Made by a program: the position numbers and the translations under genes. DNA of 64,000 bases from Cohnella kolymensis (GTDB taxonomy: Bacteria; Bacillota; Bacilli; Paenibacillales; Paenibacillaceae), in assembly GCF_000829465.1 (NCBI RefSeq), contig NZ_JXAL01000001.1, forward strand, positions 701,107-765,106, read 5' to 3'. Positions 1 through 8,817 of this stretch are shown piece after piece. The first letter of the stretch is position 1. Every line of letters starts with the position of its first letter. Under the pieces are notes generated by a model. It was not told the origin of the DNA, made no database searches, and saw only the letters and a list, made by a program, of their open reading frames with translations.

Positions 1-36
1 CGCCGTACCAATGATCTCCGCCACATAAGGTGACAT
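1..36 (-). CDS. glpF: Start of a glycerol facilitator/aquaporin-like gene (partial)
   Basis: Only the first 12 codons lie in the window, and the gene runs off the left edge. They read MSPYVAEIIGTA, which resembles the N-terminus of MIP-family glycerol uptake facilitators (membrane channels for glycerol). The ATG at 36-34 has a good Shine-Dalgarno (GGGAGG, 50-45) eight bases upstream. A perfect cre-type site and a leader terminator lie just upstream, as expected for a catabolite-controlled glycerol gene. The identification rests on 12 residues plus context, so it is tentative. Confidence 0.5.
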   Translation of the reverse strand, partial: MSPYVAEIIGTA

Positions 37-90
37 ACCATTAGCCTCCCATAACCATATTTACTTGCAGAAAAACTAAAAACAATTGAT

Positions 91-104
91 TGTAACCGCT
101 TTCA
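91..104 (-). promoter_or_regulatory. cre site (CcpA) upstream of glpF-like gene
   Basis: The minus strand reads TGAAAGCGGTTACA, which fits the cre consensus TGWNANCGNTNWCA at every position. It lies 55 bases upstream of the glpF-like start codon and downstream of a leader terminator. Inference: catabolite repression of glycerol uptake. Confidence 0.6.
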
Positions 105-112
105 CCCCCCTG

Positions 113-168
113 AAAAAAACACAGCCAAATATCGTGCTATTTGCTATACATAGCAGATAATGGCTGTT
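113..168 (-). terminator. Leader terminator upstream of glpF-like gene
   Basis: On the minus strand ACAGCCA (167-161) pairs with TGGCTGT (127-121), with a smaller internal hairpin, followed by a run of seven T (119-113). It sits between any promoter further right and the glpF-like start. In Bacillus subtilis the glpF leader carries a terminator relieved by GlpP, and the same arrangement is possible here (inference). Confidence 0.55.
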
Positions 169-260
169 CTCATCCTCTCACAGCGCAAGAAAGCTATTTA
201 CTTGTTCGATTAAACTATATGTGTCCACCTAACGAATATTCTCAGAAATTTTTGCGTCAA

Positions 261-309
261 AAAAAGCACCATGCACGCAGAAGAAAAGCTTTCTGCAACA
301 TGGTGCTTC
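261..309 (-). terminator. Rho-independent terminator after the SWIM remnant
   Basis: The arms AAGCACCATG and CATGGTGCTT are followed on the minus strand by a T-run. It lies about 55 bases past the restored stop codon of the SWIM-type remnant. Its stem is nearly the same as the terminator after gcvH (1831-1878). Confidence 0.7.
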
Positions 310-365
310 GGTGCTCGGCGGATTACGGATGAATGCAAGCATAGAAGCGGATCTATATTGCCGAT

Positions 366-1818
366 CTATTTGATTTTTCGAAGCTCGTCCAGCATGGCAG
401 GGCGTTTAGCATACCGTTCTCCAAGCCGTTCAACCAGTTCTTGCGCAATTTCCGAGCCGCCCGCCTTGATGAGTTGTCGGATTATTTTGCAGACTTTTTG
501 ATATTCCGAGCGATTAGATGCGTCAGCCGCCTCCTTTTCCACAAGCTGTTCAAAAATGGCATATACCTCGTTAGGAAAATCAGCACCAAATGGGGATAAT
601 ACTCACTGACTGAACGATGATGCTTTTGTACATATCGCAATAATCGGGCCGTTTCTTTTTCCTCAATAAGCAAATTGGTATACAAATCATGCGCGTGCCA
701 TCCACGGCCGCCTTTTTCCAGTTCTGTAAGAATCCGATCCCGCACAGCCGGCCACTCCTGAGTGTCATACAATTCCTGCAGCGACTGATAGTAGGAATAC
801 TCCCCGTCCAATGCCAGCTCTTCCGCCAACTGACGCTGCATGTCAATGCGGTAAGTTAATCTATATACCTCGTATCGAAGTTTCTTCCATTCATTTACGA
901 GACCGGGAAAGCCGTTGCGAGTGTCCAGCCGTTCGCCTTCCTCAGTCAATTGAAGCGCTTCTTCATAACGTTGCTCAGCAAGAGCGTCAGATATTGCCAC
1001 TCGTCGGAATTCCGGATATTTAAGATTCTTGGCTAAAAATTCGGCAGCGATGTCTGAGTCATCGAAGTTTTGAATGAGCCTGTATCTCAGCAAAGCAGCA
1101 TGTTCCACAAAATAGGAGTGGTGCGAATCGGACTTCTTCTTGGACTCGAGTTCAGCCACACATTCTTCCCACATCCGTCGTGATTCCGCGCTATGCACTA
1201 ACTCAGCCGCAATCTCAAAAATCGAGAGCAGCCATTCATCCCATCCTTCATAGCCAGCATATCGGGTTTCCTTCAGCAGTAAAGTGAGTAGCTGCTTCTT
1301 TTCTTTGTCTGATACGGGATTTGCCCGAACCGCTTCTTGTACTGTCGAGAGGCACTGTGCAATAAATCGCCGACATATCCGTTTGAATCATCCGAGCATT
1401 GAAGCAATCTCTCCATTTCATGAAGCACGCAAAAACTTATGTTTATTGTACGTAGCGCATTACCTTGATCCACCACTTGCAAGGCTTTCTGAAGGACCAT
1501 TTCCGCTCCGGTTATTGCATAAGAGACATTTCGATACGATACGAAGCCGTGTCTGTCCGAACTTTGTTTTATATATGACCGAATAAGTGCTTTGGACTGT
1601 TTTAGCTCATCGGCACCAGTGGGCTGAATGAAATGCAAGGTCAAACGCTGCTCCACTTGTTCAAAATCACGCGCATAGAGCAGCAGCAAATCGATTAATT
1701 GCTGCTTATTCAATTGGGCCAATTGGTCGGCGAGATGTAACTGATCCTTCATTTGCGATACCAACTCCTCAGGGTTATCATCTACACAATATACACCATG
1801 TGTTTTTCGTCCGTCCAC
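366..1818 (-). pseudogene. C-terminal remnant of a SWIM zinc-finger family protein, two frameshifts
   Basis: Two long reading frames (1818-1273 and 1198-482) and a third short one (about 595-366) join into one protein if two single-base shifts are allowed, near 1355 and near 595. The helical C-terminal half matches what I recall of the long SWIM zinc-finger proteins of Paenibacillus: a region around AEMVLQKA, then EGERLD, then a C-terminus ending RPAMLDELRKIK. The N-terminal SWIM zinc-binding motif is absent because the remnant starts right beside the gcvH terminator. Truncation plus two shifts makes this a genuine decayed gene even if one shift is a sequencing error. The function of the intact family is not established. 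Confidence 0.7.
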
Positions 1819-1830
1819 GAGCCGAAAATA

Positions 1831-1878
1831 AAAAAAGCACCGTGAACGACAGACTATGCTCTGTGTACACGGTGCTTT
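1831..1878 (-). terminator. Terminator of the gcv operon
   Basis: On the minus strand AAGCACCGTG pairs with CACGGTGCTT and is followed by a run of T. It starts 15 bases after the gcvH stop. Confidence 0.8.
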
Positions 1879-1892
1879 CCGGCACTTCCTAT

Positions 1893-2282
1893 TCAGTCGG
1901 TGACCGTACGATAACGATCCGGCGTGAGCAGCTTTCCGATCTCTTCCTCCACGCTGCCGTCGACTTCCACTTCAAGCATCCAGCCGTCCTCATACGGATC
2001 GCTGTTGACGGCTTCGGGCGCGTCGATCAGCTTGTCGTTCACACGCACGACTGTCCCGCTGACCGGCGTGTACAGTTCCGAGACGGTTTTGACCGACTCG
2101 ATTGAGCCCACACTGTCGCCCGCAGTCACGCTGGAGCCGACTTCCGGCAGCTCCACGAATACAATATCGCCGAGCTGGCATTGCGCATAATCCGTGATGC
2201 CGATACGGATGATTTGCCCTTCGGTGGGCAGCGCCCATTCATGCTCTTCGCTGTAAAAGCGGTTATCCCTAATATCGCTCAT
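1893..2282 (-). CDS. gcvH: Glycine cleavage system H protein
   Basis: A 129-residue lipoyl carrier of the glycine cleavage complex. It shuttles the aminomethyl group between the P protein (glycine decarboxylase) and the T protein (aminomethyltransferase). The lipoylation motif ESVKT puts the modified lysine at about residue 65, inside the usual SIESVKTVSEL context. The length is normal for the family. It is the last gene of gcvT-gcvPA-gcvPB-gcvH, 51 bases after gcvPB, and is followed by a strong terminator. In B. subtilis gcvH is separate and also serves lipoate relay; here it is part of the operon and presumably shares the glycine riboswitch control. Confidence 0.95.
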   Translation of the reverse strand: MSDIRDNRFYSEEHEWALPTEGQIIRIGITDYAQCQLGDIVFVELPEVGSSVTAGDSVGSIESVKTVSELYTPVSGTVVRVNDKLIDAPEAVNSDPYEDGWMLEVEVDGSVEEEIGKLLTPDRYRTVTD

Positions 2283-2333
2283 TTGTTCAGGCCTCTTTTC
2301 AATAAAAGGATAGAAAAATACGAGACTCGCAAG

Positions 2334-3788
2334 TCAGCAGGAGCAATTGAGCACCGGTTTGCGGGCGGCCGTCGCTTCGTCCAGCCGCTTCACCACAGTC
2401 GTGTACGGCGCGTTAATGACGAGCTGCGGATCGGTTTCCGCTTCTTGCGCGATCTGAATCATCGTGTCGATGAAAGCATCAAGCGTTTCCTTGCTTTCGG
2501 TTTCCGTGGGTTCGATCATGATGCATTCCTCGACGTTAAGCGGAAAATAGACGGTTGGCGGATGATAGCCGAAATCGAGCAGCCGTTTGGCCACATCCAG
2601 CGTGCGAACGCCGAACGCTTTCAGCCGTTTGCCGGACAGCACGAATTCGTGTTTGCAGACGCCGGGATACGGAACCTCGAAATAAGGAGCGAGCCGGTGC
2701 ATCATATAATTGGCATTGAGAACGGCGTTTTCGGAAACGCGGCGCAAGCCTTCCGGTCCGTATGTGCGGATATACGTATAGGCGCGGACCAAAATACCGA
2801 AATTTCCGTAATACGCCTTCACCCGGCCGATCGATTGCGGACGGTCGGTGTCCCAGTAATAGACGCCGTCGTCCGTTCGTCCGACGACCGGTTTGGGCAG
2901 GAACGGGACGAGCCTGCTCTTGACCCCGACCGGTCCGGCGCCGGGACCCCCGCCGCCATGCGGCGTACTCATTGTCTTGTGCAAGTTCAAGTGCACAACA
3001 TCAAAGCCCATGTCTCCCGGTCGAGTGATGCCCATAATGGCGTTGGAATTCGCGCCGTCGTAATAGAGCAAACCTCCCGCGTCATGGATGATTTTGGCGA
3101 CGTCTTCGATCTGCCGCTCGAACAGTCCGAGCGTATTCGGATTCGTGAGCATAAGCGCCGCCGTGTCGCTGCCTACCGCGGCACGCAGCTCTTCTAAATC
3201 CACCAATCCCAGGTCGTTGGACGGGATGGTGATCGTCTCGAAGCCCGCCACCGTGGCGCTGGCCGGGTTCGTGCCGTGCGAGGAATCGGGTACGATCACT
3301 TTCGTCCGCTTCTCGCCGCGGCTTTCATGATAGGCGCGGATCAGCATCAATCCGGTCCATTCCCCATGCGCGCCGGCAGCCGGCTGGAGCGTCACTTGGT
3401 CCATGCCGGTCAGCGCGGCCAGATCATTTTGCAGAGTAAACAGAAGCTCCAGCGCGCCTTGGATGCTCTCTTCCGGCTGATAGGGGTGGATCTTGGCGAA
3501 TCCGGGGAAGCGGGCGACGTCTTCGTTAATTTTCGGATTGTACTTCATCGTGCAGGAGCCCAGCGGATAAAAGCCGTTGTCGATCCCGAAGTTTCTGCGC
3601 GAAAGCTCCGTGTAATGCCGGATGACGTCGACTTCATAGACCTCCGGAAGTTCGGCCGGTTTGGCTCTGAGCATCCCATGGGGAATGACGGAGGCGGGAT
3701 CCACTTCGGGAACGTCGCAATCCGGCACCGAGTAAGCGACCCGGCCCGGCTGAGTCAATTCGAAAATGAGCGCTTTTTCCGGCTTCAT
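2334..3788 (-). CDS. gcvPB: Glycine dehydrogenase (decarboxylating) subunit 2
   Basis: The 484-residue PLP-bearing half of the split P protein, which decarboxylates glycine and passes the methylamine to lipoyl-GcvH. The PLP lysine lies in [16 protein letters not shown], about residue 271. The N-terminus carries the usual FELTQPGR segment. A longer frame begins at 3803, but the ATG at 3788 is preferred because GGGAGG lies at the correct distance before it. This start overlaps the gcvPA stop by four bases (ATGA), indicating translational coupling. Frame intact. Confidence 0.95.
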   Translation of the reverse strand: MKPEKALIFELTQPGRVAYSVPDCDVPEVDPASVIPHGMLRAKPAELPEVYEVDVIRHYTELSRRNFGIDNGFYPLGSCTMKYNPKINEDVARFPGFAKIHPYQPEESIQGALELLFTLQNDLAALTGMDQVTLQPAAGAHGEWTGLMLIRAYHESRGEKRTKVIVPDSSHGTNPASATVAGFETITIPSNDLGLVDLEELRAAVGSDTAALMLTNPNTLGLFERQIEDVAKIIHDAGGLLYYDGANSNAIMGITRPGDMGFDVVHLNLHKTMSTPHGGGGPGAGPVGVKSRLVPFLPKPVVGRTDDGVYYWDTDRPQSIGRVKAYYGNFGILVRAYTYIRTYGPEGLRRVSENAVLNANYMMHRLAPYFEVPYPGVCKHEFVLSGKRLKAFGVRTLDVAKRLLDFGYHPPTVYFPLNVEECIMIEPTETESKETLDAFIDTMIQIAQEAETDPQLVINAPYTTVVKRLDEATAARKPVLNCSC

Positions 3789-5127
3789 AGACTGGCCTCC
3801 CATTCGCGGACGAAATCGTCGATTTCGCCTTTCGTTCTGCGCTCCGTAACAGCCACGAGCATATGGCCCGCGAGCTCCGGATAGTCTCTTCCCAAATCGT
3901 ATCCTCCAATGTAACCGGCCTTGAGCAGCTTAGCATTCACTGATGGGATATTGCTGGATTCCGGCAACTTGATGACGAATTCGTTGAAGAACGGCTCCGT
4001 GAAGGCCTTGGAGCCGGAAGGGAACCGGCCGGACGCGTAATGCGCCTTGCTCATGTTCTGACGGGCCACTTCCTGCATGCCGGCTTTGCCCATCACCGAC
4101 ATATACACAGACGCGCACAACGCAAGCAGCGCCTGGTTGGAGCAAATGTTCGAGGTGGCTTTTTCCCGGCGGATATGCTGCTCTCTCGCCTGCAGGGTCA
4201 ACACAAACCCGCGCTTTCCGTCCCGGTCCGTTGTCTGACCGACAATCCGGCCCGGTATGCGGCGCATCAAGCTTGTGTGACCGCGAAAAAGCCGCAAGTC
4301 GGTCCGCCGAGCGAGGTTGGAATGCCCAGCGGCTGCGCGTCGCCGACAACGACATCGGCACCAAGCGCGCCGGGTGCTTCGAGCAGGCCGAGAGACAACG
4401 GATTGACGCTTACCACGAGTAGTCCGTTTTGCGCATGAATGAGCGGCTCGATCGACCGGATATCCTCAAGGCATCCGAAAAAATTCGGCGTCTGCACCAG
4501 CACCGCTGCGGTATTTTCATCCACCGCTTGCCGGAGCTGCTCAAGGTCGGTTACGCCATCCCGGAAATCGACCTCCACCACCTCGAGATTCAAACCCCGG
4601 GCGGACGTAAGAACGATTTCGCGAGCTTCGGGATGCACGGTCCGGCTGACCACAATCCGCTTGCGCTTGGTCGCGCCGCTTGCCAGGGCGGCCGCTTCTG
4701 CCAGCGCCGTTGCGCCGTCATACATGCTGGCGTTGGCAACAGGCATGCCTGTCAATTCGCAAATGTACGACTGGAATTCAAAAATGGCCTGAAGCTCGCC
4801 TTGGCTGATCTCCGGTTGATACGGCGTATAGGCGGTGTAAAATTCAGATCGCGAAAGCACATGGTTAATGACGACGGGGATATGGTGATCGTATATGCCC
4901 GCTCCGAGAAAACTGGAATACCGGTCGGTATCGGCGTTGCGCTCGGACAGCTTTCGCATATGCTTCAGCAAACTTGGCTCATCGAGCGCGGATGACATCG
5001 GCAGCACGCCTTGATAACGGATCGACGCAGGAATGTCCGCGAACAGATCCTCCACGGATTCGGCGCCGACCGCTGTGAGCATCTCGCCTTGATCCCGTTC
5101 CGTCATCGGCAAATATCGGTGTTTCAT
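3785..5127 (-). pseudogene. gcvPA: Glycine dehydrogenase subunit 1, single-base frameshift
   Basis: N-terminal half of the split P protein. The frame 5127-4267 (start MKHRYLPMTERDQ) stops after [13 protein letters not shown], and the frame 4297-3785 continues with [15 protein letters not shown]. Restoring one base near 4269 (CTTGATG to CTTTGATG) gives a continuous 447-residue protein, the usual family length. The start overlaps the gcvT stop (ATGA, 5127-5124), and the end overlaps the gcvPB start in the same way. The break falls at a T homopolymer in an otherwise perfect operon, so a sequencing error is more likely than a dead gene. If real, the strain would lack the glycine cleavage system. 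Confidence 0.9.
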
Positions 5128-6257
5128 CCGGGTTTCTCTCCTTTATCCGCTGGTTTGCTTCTCTTGTAGAAAGGGGTGGAAACCACTTCTGCTCTCAACA
5201 TTTTGCCGCGTACATCCACCCACACCTCACTGTGCAGGCCGGTATGTGCGATGTCCAGAAGAGCAAGTCCCAGATTTCGTTTGAGCGTGGGGGATTGGGT
5301 GCCTGTCGTCACTTCTCCGATCTGCCGATCATTCGCATGAACGGTGTAATGCGCGCGCGGAATGCCGCGGTCAATCATTTCAATGCCGACTAGCTTGCGC
5401 TTGAGACCTTTCGTCTTCTGTTCAGCCAATGCATCCCGGCCGATAAAATCCCCTTTATCCAGCTTCACGAACATTCCGAGACCGGCTTCCAGCGGAGAGA
5501 TCGTGTCGGACAGCTCTTGTCCGTACAGAGGCAGCCGCGCTTCAAACCGAAGCGTGTCGCGGGCGCCGAGACCTGCGGGGATGAGACCGTCCGGCTCCCC
5601 CGCCGTGAGCAGTTGTTCCCATAAGTGAGGCGCATCCGCAGCGCCGCAATAAATCTCAAACCCGTCTTCCCCGGTGTATCCGGTACGGGACACTAGCGCT
5701 TTCTTCCCGCAAACCTCGACGCCATCAAGGAAGTGGAAAGGCAAAAGCGCTGCCAAGTCGGCGTCTGCGAGACGGGAGAGTATGGATTCCGACAAAGGGC
5801 CTTGAAGCGCCAGCAGCGCGGTTGTCTCCGAACGGTCTCGCAGCTCCGCGCCCTTCGGCAGCCGGACATTCAGCCAGGCAAAGTCTTTGGCGATGTTGGA
5901 GGCGTTCACAACGAGCATAAAATGTTCCGCTGACCGCTTATACACCAGAAGGTCGTCCACGACCCCGCCGTCCGGGTAACACATCAGCGTGTACTGTGCC
6001 TGCCCGGCTGCCAGCCGGGACACGTCGTTGGTGGTCATTTGCTGCACGAACGATTCGGCCTGCGGACCCGATACTTCAAATTCACCCATGTGGGATACAT
6101 CAAACAGACCCGCCTTCATGCGAACCGCATCGTGCTCCCGCCCAATGCCGTAAAACTGCACGGGCAGCTCCCATCCTCCGAAATCGATACAGCGCGCGGC
6201 CGGTCCGCCTTCTTTTTGATAAAAGGGAAACAGCGGTGTCCTTTGAAGTTGACTCAT
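5124..6257 (-). CDS. gcvT: Aminomethyltransferase (glycine cleavage T protein)
   Basis: A 377-residue tetrahydrofolate-dependent aminomethyltransferase that releases ammonia and makes 5,10-methylene-THF from the GcvH-bound intermediate. The reading frame is open back to 6458, but that part is the riboswitch. The ATG at 6257 (MSQLQRTPLFPFY) follows AGAGGGTG and gives the normal N-terminus. Family segments seen include GLFDVSHMGEFEV, YTLMCYPDGGVVDDLL and TGYTGEDGFEIY. It is the first gene of the operon, translationally coupled to gcvPA, and directly downstream of the tandem glycine riboswitch. Confidence 0.95.
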   Translation of the reverse strand: MSQLQRTPLFPFYQKEGGPAARCIDFGGWELPVQFYGIGREHDAVRMKAGLFDVSHMGEFEVSGPQAESFVQQMTTNDVSRLAAGQAQYTLMCYPDGGVVDDLLVYKRSAEHFMLVVNASNIAKDFAWLNVRLPKGAELRDRSETTALLALQGPLSESILSRLADADLAALLPFHFLDGVEVCGKKALVSRTGYTGEDGFEIYCGAADAPHLWEQLLTAGEPDGLIPAGLGARDTLRFEARLPLYGQELSDTISPLEAGLGMFVKLDKGDFIGRDALAEQKTKGLKRKLVGIEMIDRGIPRAHYTVHANDRQIGEVTTGTQSPTLKRNLGLALLDIAHTGLHSEVWVDVRGKMLRAEVVSTPFYKRSKPADKGEKPG

Positions 6258-6349
6258 TCCATCACCCTCTTTCCAGTTATGAGTGCACAAAAAAAGACAG
6301 GTCTGAAGGGTAGTCGAAAAACGCGCATCGTGCGCTTCTCGTTCCTTCG

Positions 6350-6545
6350 GCTCTGTCCTTGGTACCTGAGAGTTACCCTCCGACGCATGCACATGCGCCG
6401 AAAGTTTCCCCGTTGGTGATCCCGTGCCCGGGATGCTCTTCAGAGTTGCGTCCAGCAACGGTCCTTTTGCCTGAGAGATTCACCCGGAGGCTTACTCCTT
6501 CGGCGTTACCTGTTCAGAAGCGGTAATCTCTCCCGCTGCCTTCAT
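6350..6545 (-). ncRNA. Tandem glycine riboswitch
   Basis: Two successive aptamers can be read on the minus strand upstream of gcvT. The first has GGGAGAG, GCCGAAGGAGTAAGCC and AATCTCTCAGGCAAAAGGACCG followed by CTCTGAAGAG. The second has CGTCGGAGGGTAACTCTCAGG and CCAAGGACAGAG. The linker is short, as in the known gcvT-type glycine riboswitches, which turn the operon on when glycine is high. A small GCGC-ACGAT-GCGC hairpin plus T-run follows (about 6335-6315) and may be part of the expression platform. Confidence 0.93.
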
Positions 6546-6576
6546 CCGCATATTCGGTTGTTGCGTTACTGTTTCC

Positions 6577-6607
6577 ATTATAAACAATATTCTCCAAGAG
6601 TGGTCAA
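6577..6607 (-). promoter_or_regulatory. Probable sigma-A promoter of the gcv operon
   Basis: On the minus strand TTGACC (6607-6602) is followed by TATAAT (6582-6577) with a 19-base spacer, or TTTATA with a 17-base spacer. It lies just upstream of the riboswitch. Confidence 0.5.
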
Positions 6608-6739
6608 CGAATAATTTTCAAATCTGCGAAAAAACTGAGTGATTTCGACAGATAGATACTAATAATCGAGCTCTTATTCCACTAACCGAGTAGATATATG
6701 TTACTTTTTATAACATATACTGTTATATTGTCGAATGAA

Positions 6740-7098
6740 GTCTTGTTGAACGAACAAGCGGACAGCCTTTCCTATGGCGCCCAAAGGCGGTTGGAAATAG
6801 CCAGAGCGCTGGCGACCAAGCCGAAGGTATTGCTGCTTGACGAGCCGGCGGCGGGGATGAATCCGCGCGAAACGGCAGAGTTGATCGGACTCATCAAGCG
6901 AATTCAACTCGATTTGGATATGACGGTTATTTTAATCGAACATGACATGAAATTGGTGATGGATCTGTCTGAGCATATTATGGTGCTCGATCACGGGATC
7001 AAGATCGCAGAGGGCTCTCCTGCCGAAATTCGCTCGAACCCCAAAGTGATTGAGCTTATTTAGGCAAGAGCGCTGTCGAACAAGAGGTGGTCTCATGA
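6740..7098 (+). pseudogene. livG: Truncated livG-like ABC ATPase remnant
   Basis: Only the C-terminal half of a branched-chain amino acid ABC ATPase survives. It carries the signature-like LSYGAQRRLEIARAL, Walker B LLLDEPAAG and the switch region ILIEHDMKLVM. The N-terminal half with Walker A is missing. Homology starts abruptly at about 6740, after AT-rich sequence that follows the gcv promoter. The C-terminus is also shifted: after NPKVIE the frame ends early, while adding one base near 7054 restores AYLGKSAVEQEVVS and a stop overlapping the livF start (ATGA). No livH, livM or binding-protein gene is present. This is a decayed operon. Confidence 0.8.
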
Positions 7099-7799
7099 GT
7101 TTACTGCAGCTTCGCCGGTTGCACGCTTTTTATGGGGTTATCGAAGCGTTGAAGGGAATCTCTCTTACGGTCGATGAGGGAGAGATCGTTACACTGATCG
7201 GTTCGAACGGCGCCGGCAAATCCACCACGCTCAAATCGATTTGCGGCCAGGTAAAGATTCAAGGCTCAGTCTTATTCGGTGGGAAAGATGTTTCAGCCCA
7301 ACCCCCGCATCAGATTGCGCTCGAAGGCATCGCGCATGTACCGGAAGGCCGGCGCATTTTCCCAAGGCTGACCGTCAAGGAAAATTTGGAGATGGGAGCA
7401 TTCTCGGTCAAAGATAAGAAGCAGATTAGGGAACGAACGGAACGGGCTTTTGCCTATTTTCCCCGATTGAAGGAACGCTACCATCAGCAGGGCGGAACAA
7501 TGAGCGGAGGAGAGCAGCAAATGCTGGCCATCGCACGCGCGTTGATGATGCAGCCCAAGATCCTGCTTCTGGATGAACCCTCCATGGGTCTCTCACCGAT
7601 CCTGGTCGAGCAAATTTTCGAAATCATTCAGGAGTTGAACCGCGGCGGGATGACCATTCTGCTCGTCGAGCAAAACGCCTATCAAGCGCTCCAAGTCGCC
7701 CGCCGGGGCTATGTGATCCAAACCGGCGAAATTCTGATGGAAGACGAAGCCAAATCGCTGCTTAGCAACGAGCAAGTCAAGGAGGCCTATTTGGCTTAA
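7095..7799 (+). CDS. livF: Branched-chain amino acid ABC transporter ATP-binding protein (orphan)
   Basis: A 234-residue ABC ATPase of the LivF type, the normal length. Walker A is GSNGAGKST, the signature is MSGGEQQMLAIARAL and Walker B is LLLDEPSMGLSP. The ATG at 7095 has AAGAGGTGG upstream and overlaps the restored livG stop. The gene is intact, but its membrane permeases, binding protein and a working LivG partner are not in the window, so transport by this locus is unlikely unless partners are encoded elsewhere. The following gene starts on the base after the stop codon. Confidence 0.9.
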   Translation: MSLLQLRRLHAFYGVIEALKGISLTVDEGEIVTLIGSNGAGKSTTLKSICGQVKIQGSVLFGGKDVSAQPPHQIALEGIAHVPEGRRIFPRLTVKENLEMGAFSVKDKKQIRERTERAFAYFPRLKERYHQQGGTMSGGEQQMLAIARALMMQPKILLLDEPSMGLSPILVEQIFEIIQELNRGGMTILLVEQNAYQALQVARRGYVIQTGEILMEDEAKSLLSNEQVKEAYLA

Positions 7800-8770
7800 A
7801 TGCGTCCTATTGTATACGGCATCTTGGCTTCTTTCTTTTTTTCCTTCACCTTTGTCATGAATCAGGCGATGACATTGTCCGGCGGCAGCTGGATGTGGAG
7901 CGCTTCGCTGCGATTTCTGTTCATGATTCCTTTCCTTCTGATTATTGTCGTTTATAGAAAAGGTTTGGGAGCTCTGCTGTCGGACATGAAGAAGCGGCTT
8001 GGCCTATGGATCGGATGGAGTACAGTCGGACTCGGAGTAATGTACGCGCCGGTGTGTTATGCGGCCGAATACGAGCCGTCATTGCGGGGACATGGCAGGT
8101 GACCATCATTGCGGGCTCGCTGCTCTCCCCTTTGTTTTACAAGGTGATCCCGACACCCGGCGGTCCCATGAAGGTGAGAGAAAAAATTCCGTGGACGGGA
8201 CTGGTCATGTCTCTCCTAATCTTGCTGGGTGTTGGCATTATGCAGTTGCAGCAGGCCGGGAAGATCTCGACGGGGGATTTGATTGCGGGCGTCGTGCCCG
8301 TCGTAATTGCCGCTTTCGCATATCCGCTCGGCAATAGGAAAATGATGGAGGCGTGCGAGGGTCAGCTGGACGTCTATCAGCGCATACTCGGCATGACACT
8401 TGCCAGTCTGCCGGTGTGGATCCTGCTGGCGGTTTATACACTCGTGCGCAGCGGGCCGCCAGGTGCAGGACAGATCAGCCAGTCGCTGCTTGTAGCCATA
8501 TTTGCAGGCGTCATCGCGACCGTTCTCTTTTTTTCCGCGACGGGGATGGCCAGCGGCTCCGCACATCGGCTGGCAGCCGTTGAAGCGACGCAATCGGGCG
8601 AGGTCGTTTTTACGTTTGCTATGGAGCGACTCTTCCTTTCCGTTGCCTTGCCATCCGCTTTATCTTGGGCGGGGATCCTTCTTGTCATCACCGGGATGAT
8701 CCTTCAAAGCCTGATGTCGAACCGCCGCATCCCCGCCGGCGCGTGCGATCGAACCCAACTGTCCTCTTGA
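7800..8770 (+). pseudogene. EmrE/DMT-superfamily multidrug efflux transporter, single-base frameshift
   Basis: The frame starting at 7800 (MRPIVYGILASFFFSF) ends at 8102. The second frame takes over near 8080 with AVIAGTWQVTIIAGS and runs to 8770. Adding one base gives about 323 residues with roughly ten hydrophobic segments, as in the putative multidrug resistance efflux (EmrE) family of the drug/metabolite superfamily. It begins immediately after livF and may be cotranscribed. The last residues (ACDRTQLSS) are translated from sequence resembling the repeat at 9993-10204, so the natural C-terminus may have been replaced. Confidence 0.75.
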
Positions 8771-8793
8771 TCCTATTTATGTAAAATGGCGTA

Positions 8794-8812
8794 CAAATTG
8801 ATAATCAATTTG
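8794..8812. repeat. Perfect 19-bp palindrome at the end of the HTH/F1-beta gene
   Basis: CAAATTGAT-A-ATCAATTTG is symmetrical over its whole length and lies five bases past the stop codon at 8818. The near-absence of a loop makes it a poor terminator and a better protein-binding site, but the role is unknown. Confidence 0.6.
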
Positions 8813-8817
8813 ATTCG

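Noticed and set aside
2181..3197. 338-residue plus-strand open frame opposite gcvPB
   Set aside because: It is fully antisense to a clear gcvPB, has Arg-rich low-information content and no ribosome site. It is a shadow of GC-rich coding sequence.
6258..6458. N-terminal extension of gcvT
   Set aside because: The region is the glycine riboswitch; the start at 6257 has a proper ribosome site.
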